Notes: a model not told the origin generated them from the sequence alone. DNA of 26,118 nt from Prochlorothrix sp035285005 (GCA_035285005.1 JAYKIB010000343.1:1-26118), one strand, 5' to 3'. Shown: positions 1 to 8,234, counted from the first letter of the stretch. Program-made: numbers and translations.

Positions 1-2
1 GG

Positions 3-98
3 CCCTCACCCTAAATCCCTCTCCCAGAACGGGAGAGGGACTTTAAGAAGTCTCACTCCCCTTCTCCCGGCTTGGGAGAAGGGGCTGGGGGATGAGGG
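3..98. repeat. Family C double-hairpin repeat
   Basis: The unit begins CCCTCACCC and ends GGATGAGGG, so its ends are inverted repeats. Inside are two hairpins: CCCTCTCCC/GGGAGAGGG (17-25 with 31-39) and CCCCTTCTCCC/GGGAGAAGGGG (58-68 with 74-84). Similar CCCTCACCC-type units are common between genes in cyanobacterial genomes (from memory). It lies about 160 bp beyond the end of ubiX, where it could act as a transcription barrier; that role is inferred. Confidence 0.7.
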
Positions 99-136
99 TG
101 AATCTGCGAAAGTGGGATACACCCGGATTCTCTTCA

Positions 137-235
137 GGGCACCTCGATTAATTCAAATTTTCACCGGAGTGCCTACCGCAAAATCTGGTTTGGGTTGCGG
201 GGCGCAGCCGCGCAACCCAATTAATCGAGGTGCCC
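137..235 (+). repeat. Family A dispersed element, copy 1 (intact)
   Basis: A 99-bp copy with ends GGGCACCTCGATTAATT and AATTAATCGAGGTGCCC, nearly perfect inverted repeats, and an off-centre GC hairpin (GGGTTGCGGGGCGCAGCC, then GCGCAACCC). If the element proper is 138-234, it is flanked by a 6-bp direct repeat, CTTCAG (132-137 and 235-240), as expected for a target duplication. It lies just downstream of ubiX. No coding capacity. Confidence 0.85.
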
Positions 236-255
236 TTCAGTTGATGAAGATCCTC

Positions 256-897
256 CTAGGGCGCATCGTCGCCAATGGGACCGGACCAGCGCCGGAGGGG
301 AACACAATCAATTTGCACTTGATCCAAGGCACGGGCCACCACAAAATCCACCAAATCTTCAATGGTTTGGGGCTGGTGATACCAGGCCGGAATTGCCGGG
401 ACAATCCGCGCCCCCGCTTCGGCTAAGGCGGTAAGGTTGCGCAGGTGAATCAGACTGAGGGGGGTTTCCCGAGGGACAAGGACCAGGGGACGACCTTCCT
501 TGAGCTGCACATCCGCTGCTCGCTCCAACAGATCCGAACTGAGGCCCATGGCCAACTTACCCACCGTACTCATGCTACAGGGCATCACCACCATTCCCAA
601 GGTGCGAAACGATCCACTGGCAATACTAGCCCCCACGTTGCCCCAGGCATGGCAGATTAACTCGCCGCCCTCGGGAACTTCGGCCTGGTGTCGCCAAAAT
701 TGGGCCTGTTGCTCAGGTTCCAAGGGCATCCGAATTCCGGTTTCTGCTTGCCAGACCAGGGCCGTGGCTTTGGAGGCCACCACATGGACGGAATAGTGGG
801 CCGCCAATAGAAATTTGAGGGCACGCACGGCATAAATTAAGCCCGACGCACCGGTAACGCCAAGGATCAGGGGTAAAGAGGGGGGAGATTGGGGCAT
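256..897 (-). CDS. ubiX: Flavin prenyltransferase UbiX
   Basis: UbiX joins a dimethylallyl group to reduced FMN, making the prenylated flavin used by UbiD-type decarboxylases; in cyanobacteria this probably serves plastoquinone-ring synthesis. The N-terminal nucleotide-binding motif GVTGASG is followed by the family signatures PCSMSTVGKLA, LVLVPRETPLS and PAIPAWYHQPQ near the C-terminus. I chose the ATG at 897 (213 aa) because family proteins begin only a few residues before the GASG motif. An in-frame ATG at 963 would add 22 unconserved-looking residues. It lies about 120 bp after rsgA on the same strand and is probably the last gene of the dnaJ-tusA-rsgA transcript. Family assignment is firm; the start is less so. 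Confidence 0.93.
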   Translation of the reverse strand: MPQSPPSLPLILGVTGASGLIYAVRALKFLLAAHYSVHVVASKATALVWQAETGIRMPLEPEQQAQFWRHQAEVPEGGELICHAWGNVGASIASGSFRTLGMVVMPCSMSTVGKLAMGLSSDLLERAADVQLKEGRPLVLVPRETPLSLIHLRNLTALAEAGARIVPAIPAWYHQPQTIEDLVDFVVARALDQVQIDCVPLRRWSGPIGDDAP

Positions 898-1014
898 GGG
901 CTTAAAGACAGAAGATGACAGGATGCCTCGATGGATTGGGGGGGCGGTGCAGTCGATCGCCATACCCCTAATTTTGCTGAACTGACCCTTGTGCTTGGGA
1001 CTGTTGCGGTGGGT

Positions 1015-2211
1015 TCAGTCCATTTCGTCCCCATTCTCCTCCGTCCAGTCCCCCGGCGAACCGGTGAGGGTGTGGAGAGACTGGCGTTGGGCACGGCGGG
1101 AGGGCTGTCGGTATTTTTTCTGGGCGAGACGGGGCTCGTAGTTGACTTGACCCGATCGTTGCACTTTCCGTTTGACCACGGCCTCAGGATCCCGTGACTG
1201 CTCCAGCACCCGGGCCTGGGCCTGGACTTCCTCTAACAACGTCAGGTAGTGGGCGTAACGCTCCCACTGGCCTCGCACCCCACACCCCGGTTCATCCCCG
1301 TGGAGGCAGTCACTGAACTGGCAAGGCTGCTGCTGGAGTCGCTGGCGAATTTCTGGAAAATACTGGCCCAATTCACCGGGGGCACAACTGAGGTCTGGTT
1401 GATTAAAACCGGGACTATCCGCCAGTAATCCGCCCTGGGCTAAATTAAACAACTCCACATGGCGCGTGGTGTGGCGACCGCGCCCCAGCTTCCCTGATAC
1501 TGCTCCCACCCGCAGATCCAGGTCAGGAATTAAGGCATTGATCAAGCTGGATTTGCCCACACCCGAGGGGCCGGCCACAATCGTGACCCGTTGCCGCAGA
1601 TCGGCCAGGAGTGGATCCAGGCTGGTGGGTTGATAGAGACTAAAGAGGTGGGAATGGTAGCCCCAGTGGTGTAGCCGCTGTGCCCAGGTCCTTTGGTCCG
1701 TTGGTGAGAGTAGATCGCGTTTGCTCAGGGCTAGGGTGACGGGTAAGCCAGTGGACTCGGCCTTGACTAAAAAGCGGGTCAGTTGGTGGGGATCTAGGGT
1801 CGGTTCCGCGAGGGCAAAGACCAGGAGGAGATGATCGGCGTTGGCCATGGGGGGCCGATCGATGCGGCTACTCCGGGGTAGCACCGCCCCGATCGCGCCG
1901 CGCTGCCCCTGCCAGTCCGCCTCCTCCACCTGGACCCGATCGCCCACCATCACCCGTTGCCCCAGCTTTTTCAGGCGCGATCGACGGGTACAGAGGAGGG
2001 TCTTGGCCTGGGTCTCGGGTTGGGCTGCGGGTTGGGTTGGGGCGGCGGTAAGGGGTGGGGTGGCCGCTGGGGATGCAAGCGTAGCCGCTGTGGGGTCTAG
2101 ATCTGGGGCTAGGGGCTGGTCTAGGCGCACTTGGTAGTAGTTGGCCTGGACCGCAACCACCGTTCCCACCAGGGGAGCGGTTACCCTGGGGCGATCGGCT
2201 GGATCCCTCAA
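1015..2211 (-). CDS. rsgA: Ribosome small subunit-dependent GTPase RsgA
   Basis: RsgA is a circularly permuted GTPase that checks and matures the 30S ribosomal subunit. The motif order shows the permutation: G4-like SKRDLL (163-168) precedes G1 GPSGVGKSS (214-222), switch GRGRHTTRH (243-251) and G3 DSPGF (265-269). The C-terminal zinc site is C297, C302, H304, C310. The N-terminal OB fold is interrupted by an Ala/Thr/Pro-rich low-complexity stretch (about 34-70), making the protein (398 aa) longer than usual. The G4 motif has Ser where NKxD is standard. The start is TTG at 2211, overlapping the tusA stop as TTGA, which implies translational coupling. Confidence 0.95.
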   Translation of the reverse strand: MRDPADRPRVTAPLVGTVVAVQANYYQVRLDQPLAPDLDPTAATLASPAATPPLTAAPTQPAAQPETQAKTLLCTRRSRLKKLGQRVMVGDRVQVEEADWQGQRGAIGAVLPRSSRIDRPPMANADHLLLVFALAEPTLDPHQLTRFLVKAESTGLPVTLALSKRDLLSPTDQRTWAQRLHHWGYHSHLFSLYQPTSLDPLLADLRQRVTIVAGPSGVGKSSLINALIPDLDLRVGAVSGKLGRGRHTTRHVELFNLAQGGLLADSPGFNQPDLSCAPGELGQYFPEIRQRLQQQPCQFSDCLHGDEPGCGVRGQWERYAHYLTLLEEVQAQARVLEQSRDPEAVVKRKVQRSGQVNYEPRLAQKKYRQPSRRAQRQSLHTLTGSPGDWTEENGDEMD

Positions 2212-2477
2212 GGCTCCTGTCGCACGTGTAGGGCAAAAAAGTCAGCCCGCTCTTCCAGGGCTTCAATGCCGTAGCCTTCCATGGCTAAGCTATCGGGGAC
2301 TTGCTCGATCGGTTCACCCCCGTCTAACCACACCTCCAGCAGGGTGCCCGGCACCAATTGCTGCAGTTTGAGCTTGGTGCGGATGAAATTAATGGGGCAG
2401 GGAGTTCCCCGCAAATCCAGGACTTCCGGTGTGTTTGTCTCTCTGGAATTTGCCCCAGTGTGCATCTCAGTGCTCAT
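2208..2477 (-). CDS. TusA/SirA-family sulfur carrier-like protein
   Basis: An 89-aa protein of the TusA/SirA/YedF fold. The family motif CPxP is present in RGTPCPINFIRTKL, with the cysteine that carries persulfide sulfur in TusA proteins. The rest (LEVWLDGGEPIEQVPDSL, then EGYGIEAL) fits the small two-layer alpha/beta sandwich. TusA itself relays sulfur for tRNA 2-thiouridine, but whether this paralogue does so cannot be told from sequence. It overlaps dnaJ upstream (ATGA, 2474-2477) and rsgA downstream (TTGA, 2208-2211), so three proteins of folding, sulfur relay and ribosome assembly are translated in one coupled chain. This order is, from memory, common in cyanobacteria. Confidence 0.9.
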   Translation of the reverse strand: MSTEMHTGANSRETNTPEVLDLRGTPCPINFIRTKLKLQQLVPGTLLEVWLDGGEPIEQVPDSLAMEGYGIEALEERADFFALHVRQEP

Positions 2478-3607
2478 GGAAACAGTTTCCCAAATAGTCC
2501 CTCTTTACTCCCGCCTTTGCCGAGGCGATCGCCCCGGACTTCCGCCAACTTCGTTAGCAGCTCCCGCTCTTGGGACGAGAGGCGTGTGGGAATGTCCACC
2601 TGGACCGTAATCAGATGATCCCCCCGACTCACGGGATTACCTAACCGGGGAACACCGCGTCCTTCCAGGGTTAAAACTGTTCCGGGCTGGGTGCCGGCAG
2701 GAATAGCCAATTCCTGGTCACCATCCACCGTGGACACCTCAATCTGACAGCCGAGGATGGCCTGGAGATAGCTAATCTTAATGTCGGACAGGATATTGAT
2801 GCCTTCGCGCTCAAATTCCGAGTCCTCATTGACGAAGAGGTAGACATACAGGTCACCCGACGGGCCGCTGCGCTGGCCCGCGTCTCCTTCACCGGAGACC
2901 CGCAGCCGGGTCCCACTATCGACCCCAGCTGGGATCGTAATTTTCAGTTTCTTCTTGACCTGCTTTTGGCCGGACCCGCCACAGTCGTCACATTTATCTT
3001 CAATGACCTGGCCCTGGCCGCCACAGGTGGGACAAACGGAGACCTGGGTAAAGCTGCCAAAGGGGGTGCGGGTGGCCCGTCGCACCTGGCCTGACCCACC
3101 GCAGGTACCGCAAGTTTGGGGACGGGTTCCCGGCTTTGCGCCGCTGCCCTCACAGGTGCCACAGGTCTCCATGTGGTTGATGCGGATTTCCTTCTCGCCC
3201 CCAAAGATGGCTTCTCGGAAATCTAGCTTGAGATCTAGGCGCAAATCATCGCCACGCACGGGGCCGCGTCGCCGGGGCTGGCCCCCCATGCCCCCGCCCC
3301 CGGCGAAGCCGCTGAAGAAACTCTCAAAAATATCGGCAAAGCCGCCCATGTCGCCCAGATCCTGGAACCCCGCCGCGCCCGCCGCGCCGGATACCCCCGC
3401 TTCCCCGAAGCGATCGTAGCGGGCTCGCGTTTCTGGCTCCGAGAGAACCTCATAGGCGCGGCTCACTTCCTTGAAGCGGTCCTCCGCCTCCGGCTCCTTA
3501 TTGACATCGGGGTGGTACTTCCGGGCCAAGCGGCGATATGCACGTTTAATCTCATCTTTATCAGCGTTTTTGCCAACGCCGAGAACTTCGTAGTAATCGC
3601 GGGTCAT
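2474..3607 (-). CDS. dnaJ: Chaperone protein DnaJ (Hsp40, class A)
   Basis: A full-length class A co-chaperone that delivers unfolded clients to DnaK and stimulates its ATPase. Domains: J domain (1-70) with HPD at 32-34; Gly/Phe-rich linker (about 75-115); zinc-binding domain with four CxxCxGxG repeats (C149/C152, C166/C169, C192/C195, C206/C209); then the C-terminal peptide-binding and dimerisation domains to residue 377. All metal ligands are present. The ATG at 3607 places the J domain at the N-terminus as expected. It lies 360 bp after dnaK, a gap filled partly by a family A element, and shares a 4-nt overlap with the tusA-like gene. Confidence 0.97.
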   Translation of the reverse strand: MTRDYYEVLGVGKNADKDEIKRAYRRLARKYHPDVNKEPEAEDRFKEVSRAYEVLSEPETRARYDRFGEAGVSGAAGAAGFQDLGDMGGFADIFESFFSGFAGGGGMGGQPRRRGPVRGDDLRLDLKLDFREAIFGGEKEIRINHMETCGTCEGSGAKPGTRPQTCGTCGGSGQVRRATRTPFGSFTQVSVCPTCGGQGQVIEDKCDDCGGSGQKQVKKKLKITIPAGVDSGTRLRVSGEGDAGQRSGPSGDLYVYLFVNEDSEFEREGINILSDIKISYLQAILGCQIEVSTVDGDQELAIPAGTQPGTVLTLEGRGVPRLGNPVSRGDHLITVQVDIPTRLSSQERELLTKLAEVRGDRLGKGGSKEGLFGKLFP

Positions 3608-3814
3608 AACGATATTTACCAGAATCCGCTTCTACTCCTTGAAGGTGCAAAGCGCTAGCTATAGGTTTACTCTAACGAAAGCTTGCCCATCATTCAATCA
3701 CGGATTGCCCGGTCGGGTAATCTCGGGTTTCACGATCGGGCAAGATCGGCAAACTCCCCATTCCGGCCAATCTCCAGGCCAACCTTGGGACTAATTGGGA
3801 CTAATTACAGAGTA

Positions 3815-3913
3815 GGGCACCTCGAGTCATTAGGTTGGGCGGCGAAGCCGCCCAACCCAATCCTGATTTTTGCGTGGGTCACTGGGCGAAAACTTTGCTT
3901 TTTCGGGGTGCCC
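3815..3913 (-). repeat. Family A element, copy 2 (diverged, minus orientation)
   Basis: It starts GGGCACCTCGAG and ends GGGGTGCCC. The hairpin GGTTGGGCGGC-GAA-GCCGCCCAACC lies near the left end, so this copy is inverted relative to copy 1. The inner arm beyond GGGGTGCC has drifted (TTTTTCGGGGTGCCC). It fills about 100 of the 360 bp between dnaK and dnaJ; the rest of that gap (3608-3814, 3914-3967) shows no gene. If dnaK and dnaJ are cotranscribed, the hairpin would lie inside the mRNA. Confidence 0.8.
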
Positions 3914-3967
3914 AGTCGTTCAGGATAATTTGGGCAACGTGAAGGCTGGGGAGAAGCATGGGGGCGC

Positions 3968-5965
3968 CTATTCGATCGCCTCATAGTCCGCCGCGATCGT
4001 GGCATCATCCATGTCGAGGTCCTCGGCCCCTTGATCCACTTGGATTGTGCCATCGGGATCGTAGCCAATCTCGACCCCGTTAGTCCCTGGGATGGGAGCT
4101 GGGGGCGGTACGGGTGCGCTACTGGTGGGCGGGGGGGCTGCGGGGGGAGCCTCGGCGGGTTGACCGTAGAGGGTGGCACTGAGGCTGAAGAGCGCATCTT
4201 GGAAGGTGTTGAGGACTTCCTGAATGGCCTCTTCGCTCACATCGGGATCCGAGAGTAGGGCTTGGAGTTCCGATCGTTGGCTATCCACCGTGGCCTTGAG
4301 GTCCGGATCCCACAGGTCCGCGTGGTCTGCTGCCGTATCCGCATAGCTTTGCAGGAGGGTCTCGGCCCGGTTCCGCAGTTCTACCATCCGCACTTGTCGC
4401 CGGTCTTCGTCGGCGTAGAGGCTAGCCTCCTGGCGCATCCGCTCCACTTCGGAGGAACTTAACCCGCCGGTATTGGAAATTTGGATGCTCTGCTCCCGTC
4501 CCGTGCCCTTGTCTAGTGCCGAGACATTCAGAATGCCGTTGGCATCAATGTCAAAGGACACCTCAATCTGGGGGACTCCTCGCGGGGCGGGCGGGATTCC
4601 CGTCAGTTGGAACTTACCAAGGCTCTTGTTGTCCTTGACCATGGCTCGTTCTCCCTGGAGCACGTGGATTTCGACGGAGATCTGGCCATCGGTGGCGGTG
4701 GAAAAGGTCTGGGATTTACTGGTGGGGGTGGTGGTGTTGCGATCGATGACCTTGGTAAACACGCCGCCGAGGGTTTCAATCCCGAAGGAGAGGGGCACCA
4801 CATCCAGGAGGAGGAGGTCCTTGACTTCGCCCCCCATGACCCCGGCTTGGATTGCTGCGCCCAGGGCCACGGCCTCATCGGGGTTGACGGATCGATCGGG
4901 GGTGCGTCCCTGGAAAAAGTGTGCAATGGCTGTTTGGACCGCAGGGATGCGGGTGGAGCCGCCCACCAGGAGAATGCGATCGATCTGCTCCGGTTTGACA
5001 TCCGCATCCTGGAGCGCCTGCTTCACCGGATCTAAGGTGCCTTGAATCAGCTCCTGGGCCAGTTCCTCAAACTGGGCGCGGGCCAGTTCCATTTCCAAGT
5101 GTTTTGGCCCCGTGGCATCCGCCGTAATGAAGGGCAAGTTAATCAGGGTCGTTTTGGTACCCGACAGCTCAATCTTGGCCTTCTCTGCCGCTTCCCGTAG
5201 GCGCTGGAGGGCCATTTTGTCCTGGGAGAGATCAATATTTTCCTGGGCCTGGAAGGAGTCCAACATCCAGCGCACAATCACGTTGTCAAAGTCATCGCCC
5301 CCCAACTGGTTATTGCCAGAGGTGGATCGCACTTCAAAAATGCCATCGCCCAGTTGCAGAATGGATACGTCGAAGGTTCCCCCGCCCAAGTCAAACACGA
5401 GGACGCAGTTGTCCTCATGCTGCTTATCGAGGCCGTAGGACAGGGCGGCTGCCGTTGGTTCGTTGATGATCCGCAGCACCTCAAGGCCCGCGATCGTGCC
5501 CGCATCCTTGGTGGCTTGGCGCTGGGCATCGGTAAAGTAGGCGGGTACGGTGATGACAGCCTGGGTGACGGTATCGCCTAGGAATGCCTCTGCATCTTGC
5601 TTCAGTTTCTGTAGCACCATGGCCGAGATTTCCTGGGGCGTGAAATTTTTGCCCCGAATGGACACATCCACCGTCGTATCTCGACCCTGACAGCAGGTGT
5701 AGGGTACTCGATTTCGTTCGGCCTCTGTGTCGTCCCAGCGCCGTCCAATGAAGCGCTTAATACTAAAAATAGTGTTCTCGGCGTTGGTGACGGCCTGTCG
5801 CTTGGCTAACTGACCGACGAGACGATCGCCCGACTTGCCAAAGCCCACCATACTGGGGGTGGTTCGACCGCCCTCCGCATTGGGAATGACAATAGGTTTG
5901 CCGCCTTCGAGTACAGCAACACAGCTATTTGTTGTTCCAAGGTCAATACCGATGACTTTTCCCAT
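3968..5965 (-). CDS. dnaK: Chaperone protein DnaK (Hsp70)
   Basis: An ATP-dependent chaperone, 665 aa. The nucleotide-binding domain opens with MGKVIGIDLGTTNSCVAV (phosphate 1 loop) and contains VFDLGGGTFDVS (phosphate 2) and ILLVGGSTRIPAV (adenosine motif). The linker DLLLLDVVPLS leads to the substrate-binding beta domain (VVPLSFGIETLGG onward) and the helical lid. The C-terminal tail (about 600-665) is Pro/Ala-rich then acidic, and lacks the EEVK-like end of E. coli DnaK. Being linked to grpE and dnaJ, it probably corresponds to cyanobacterial DnaK2, the main housekeeping and stress form. No obvious Shine-Dalgarno precedes the ATG and no CIRCE operator is visible upstream. Confidence 0.97.
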   Translation of the reverse strand: MGKVIGIDLGTTNSCVAVLEGGKPIVIPNAEGGRTTPSMVGFGKSGDRLVGQLAKRQAVTNAENTIFSIKRFIGRRWDDTEAERNRVPYTCCQGRDTTVDVSIRGKNFTPQEISAMVLQKLKQDAEAFLGDTVTQAVITVPAYFTDAQRQATKDAGTIAGLEVLRIINEPTAAALSYGLDKQHEDNCVLVFDLGGGTFDVSILQLGDGIFEVRSTSGNNQLGGDDFDNVIVRWMLDSFQAQENIDLSQDKMALQRLREAAEKAKIELSGTKTTLINLPFITADATGPKHLEMELARAQFEELAQELIQGTLDPVKQALQDADVKPEQIDRILLVGGSTRIPAVQTAIAHFFQGRTPDRSVNPDEAVALGAAIQAGVMGGEVKDLLLLDVVPLSFGIETLGGVFTKVIDRNTTTPTSKSQTFSTATDGQISVEIHVLQGERAMVKDNKSLGKFQLTGIPPAPRGVPQIEVSFDIDANGILNVSALDKGTGREQSIQISNTGGLSSSEVERMRQEASLYADEDRRQVRMVELRNRAETLLQSYADTAADHADLWDPDLKATVDSQRSELQALLSDPDVSEEAIQEVLNTFQDALFSLSATLYGQPAEAPPAAPPPTSSAPVPPPAPIPGTNGVEIGYDPDGTIQVDQGAEDLDMDDATIAADYEAIE

Positions 5966-6003
5966 GAGCAGTGATCATCAAATGAGCGGCGGTCTAGACG
6001 TAA

Positions 6004-6104
6004 GGGATACCTCGATGCGTTGAGATGGGCAGTGTCACTGCCTACCCCTAACCCTGATTTGTGCGTGGGCCATCTCCCAAAAATTGGGATAAATCGAAGT
6101 GCCC
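6004..6104 (-). repeat. Family A element, copy 3 (decayed, minus orientation)
   Basis: It begins GGGATACCTCGATGCGTTGA and ends ATAAATCGAAGTGCCC, with the family core CCTAACCCTGATTTGTGCGTGGGCC in between (identified in pieces). The hairpin is reduced to GGGCAGTG-TCA-CTGCC. It begins 39 bp upstream of the dnaK start codon, so it may lie in the dnaK promoter or leader. Confidence 0.7.
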
Positions 6105-6751
6105 TCCAGAATATTCAAACCTACTTCCGAGGTCTGGAGGGAAGATCAGAGGGACACGATCGCAGCCCAGGGCGAACTCCATCGCAGGATTTATGCCATT
6201 GACACCGATTTCAGTCGATCGCCCAGCATCCTGCTTTGCCCGCTTTCAGGGAGAGAGGGTGGGGCGATTCCCACACAGCTCCCACGTCACTCCCCCTCAA
6301 ACTCCAAGGTTGCCTACCTCTCAACTGGGCACTGCGAAGAATGCAAATCTTCGTTCGGTAATCCACGTCAGAAGCAGGGTTGAGGCAGGTGATGAAGCTA
6401 CCGGCTCAAGGACTTGAGAGGACTTCTGTACAGTCCTTGGGGAGGGCAGGGTACCCACGGAGGTTGCCCCGTTGCCCCTGCAGTACTCTTGGGATCGACT
6501 GAGACTGGATGGCTGAGTATGGTGCCTGATTCCTTGTAATCTCCTCTAATTTGCTTAAGGAAGTCATTCTGACAACCCGTAGACTCCGGGAGATCCCAGG
6601 CTCAAGCTTCATTAAAACTCTGAACTGAACTTTAGAAGGTTTTCCCAGGGATGGCAAGCTGCAACAATTCTGGGGCAGCTATGGGGCAGATTAGCGAGCT
6701 TCACAGCACTAACTGTTCTGTACCGCGATCGGTAGGCCAGGATTCAGGGTT

Positions 6752-6850
6752 GGGCACCTCGATTAATACAGATTTTCACCGTAGGATCCACGGCAGAATC
6801 AGGGTTGGGTTGCGCGGCGAAGCCGCGCGACCCAATTAATCGAGGTGCTC
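6752..6850 (+). repeat. Family A element, copy 4 (intact)
   Basis: It begins GGGCACCTCGATTAATACAG and ends CCAATTAATCGAGGTGCTC. The perfect hairpin GCGCGGC-GAA-GCCGCGC and the core CACGGCAGAATCAGGGTTGGG are both present. It stops 5 bp before the family D hairpin cluster, so two different elements sit side by side. Confidence 0.85.
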
Positions 6851-6855
6851 CTAGG

Positions 6856-6958
6856 AGAATCCCCCCTCCTTTATAAGGGGGGGACGGTCTTTTCTTCCCC
6901 CTTTAAAGGGGGGACGGTCTCTTCTTCCCCCTTATAAAGGGGGACTGAGGGGGATTCT
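6856..6958. repeat. Family D triple CCCCCTTTAAAGGGGG hairpin cluster
   Basis: The outer ends are inverted (AGAATCCCCC at 6856-6865, GGGGGATTCT at 6949-6958). Inside are three successive palindromes of the type CCCCCTTTAAAGGGGGG, the first two each followed by GACGGTCT(T/C)TTCTT, giving an approximately 30-bp period. Comparable CCCCCTTAT-type repeats occur between genes in many cyanobacteria (from memory). Strong stem-loops on either strand could stop or pause transcription between grpE and dnaK. Confidence 0.75.
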
Positions 6959-7017
6959 ACAAGGGCCTACGGCCCTTGGCCGAAGTTTCCAAACATCCTC
7001 TTCACTCCCAGTACTAT

Positions 7018-7123
7018 GGGGGACTTCGAGTGATTGGGGTTGGGGGCGTGGCGTTGAAGCCCACCCCCAACTCCGATTCTTACCCGGGCTATGTCCCACA
7101 AGTTGGGATGAATTGAGGTGCCC
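7018..7123 (-). repeat. Family A element, copy 5 (decayed, minus orientation)
   Basis: It begins GGGGGACTTCGAGTGATTGG and ends GGGATGAATTGAGGTGCCC. The hairpin region (GGGTTGGGGGCGTGG, then CCACCCCCAACTCC) comes first and the GATTCTTACCCGGGC core second, matching the inverted family A layout. The ends and loop have drifted. Confidence 0.65.
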
Positions 7124-7297
7124 TAGGGCAGCCTGGGGACCATCTTGCAGGGGTATCCCTTTCCAGCATGGTGGTGTATTGCTTCACCGTGTCCAAGGGG
7201 TCGAGGCTGAGTCTACCCTGTGTTCTGCTTATTAGGGGATGAGGGCTTCCAAAACGGGATGCACCCGGTAGGGTGAAGCTCCTAGGGGCACAGGCGT

Positions 7298-8059
7298 TTA
7301 TTCGCCGTCTTCCGCCGATTCCGGTTCGGGGGGAGCAGCTACCTTGACCATGGCATGGCGGAGAACGCGCTCGCCTAACATATAGCCGCGCTGCAGTTCC
7401 GTCATGACGGTGCCTTCTTCATAGTCGGCTGTGGGTTCCCGTAACATTGCGTCATGGAGCATGGGATCAAACGGTTTTCCTTCAGCCCGCATGGGCGCAA
7501 CGCCCACTCGCTTCAGACTCTCAACAAACTGCTTGTAGAGCCCCTGATAACTTTTGTGAACTTGGATACCTTCCTCGGTTTGGGGGTTGAGATGGTCCTT
7601 AGCCCGCTCAAAGTTATCTAACACCGGCAAGATCTCAACGAGCGTGTTGCACTGGACTTGCTCTTGGAGATCTTCTTTCTCCTTTTGGGTTCTTTTACGG
7701 AAGTTCTCAAAGTCGGCGGCAATCCGCACATACTGCTCGGTGCGCTGCTCCAACTGAGATTCCAAAGACTTTAACTTTTCCGCAAGCCGTTGGTTCTCTG
7801 CGGTAGCGGCTGCCAGGGCCTTAGCGCTCTCATCCGTGGCGGGTAGCTCTAAATCACCAAAGCTGGATGCAGCCTCATCCTCTGCTGCTGTGCCCTCGAT
7901 CGTGTCGGCTCCAGCCTCCGGTTCCGGCTGTTCGGTGAGACCTTGGGCCTGATCTGAATTCTCCTGACCCTCCACAGGTACTTCAGATCCTTCGACTGGG
8001 GTGACTGGGGTAACTTCTTCAGGGGACATGGGTGTTACTGTCTCTTCAGTGTTTTGCAT
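7298..8059 (-). CDS. grpE: Nucleotide exchange factor GrpE
   Basis: GrpE releases ADP from DnaK to reset the chaperone cycle. The 253-aa protein has a long acidic, Thr/Glu/Pro-rich N-terminal region (1-75), a coiled coil (about 80-125: ENQRLAEKLKSLESQLEQRTEQYVR, described in part), then the core motif FENFRKRTQKEKEDL and the beta-wing ending GYMLGERVLRHAMVKVA, the GrpE signature. Length and layout are typical for cyanobacteria. The ATG at 8059 has no clear Shine-Dalgarno. It is the first gene of the minus-strand chaperone cluster but is 1.3 kb away from dnaK. It is divergent from pilB across a 1.1-kb spacer. Confidence 0.96.
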   Translation of the reverse strand: MQNTEETVTPMSPEEVTPVTPVEGSEVPVEGQENSDQAQGLTEQPEPEAGADTIEGTAAEDEAASSFGDLELPATDESAKALAAATAENQRLAEKLKSLESQLEQRTEQYVRIAADFENFRKRTQKEKEDLQEQVQCNTLVEILPVLDNFERAKDHLNPQTEEGIQVHKSYQGLYKQFVESLKRVGVAPMRAEGKPFDPMLHDAMLREPTADYEEGTVMTELQRGYMLGERVLRHAMVKVAAPPEPESAEDGE

Positions 8060-8101
8060 AGGTTGTTGAGGGAATCTCTCTATAGGAACTTATAACCTGT
8101 G

Positions 8102-8200
8102 GGCACCGCGAAAAATTTTAATTTCTACCGTATTCCCCCCGGCAGAATCAGGGCTGTGGCGGGCGGCGAAGCCGCCCGCCATCATTAAAATCGAGCTTCC
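8102..8200 (+). repeat. Family A element, copy 6
   Basis: It begins GGCACCGCGAAAAATTTTAA and ends TTAAAATCGAGCTTCC. The hairpin is GCGGGCGGC-GAA-GCCGCCCGC and the core GGCAGAATCAGGG is kept. It is flanked by CCTGTG on both sides (8096-8101, 8201-8206). The duplication could also be read as CCTGTGGGYACC because another family A-like end (GGGTACCTCGA) follows at once, so its size is ambiguous. It lies 42 bp upstream of the grpE start codon. Confidence 0.75.
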
Positions 8201-8234
8201 CCTGTGGGTACCTCGAAACATCTCTTCCAAAACA

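Larger units (their letters stand above)
5966..7297. other. Repeat-filled 1.3-kb spacer between grpE and dnaK
   Basis: No convincing gene was found. It holds three family A elements (6004-6104, 6752-6850, 7018-7123) and the family D hairpin cluster (6856-6958). The stretches 6105-6751 and 7124-7297 have no recognisable feature; short open frames there show no family resemblance. The grpE and dnaK genes are usually close together, so the spacer looks swollen by repeat insertion. Any dnaK promoter must lie here unless transcription runs through from grpE; I could not pick one with confidence. Confidence 0.7.

Noticed and set aside
8060..8110. CIRCE (HrcA) operator upstream of grpE or dnaK
   Set aside because: No TTAGCACTC-N9-GAGTGCTAA-like sequence found near either start.
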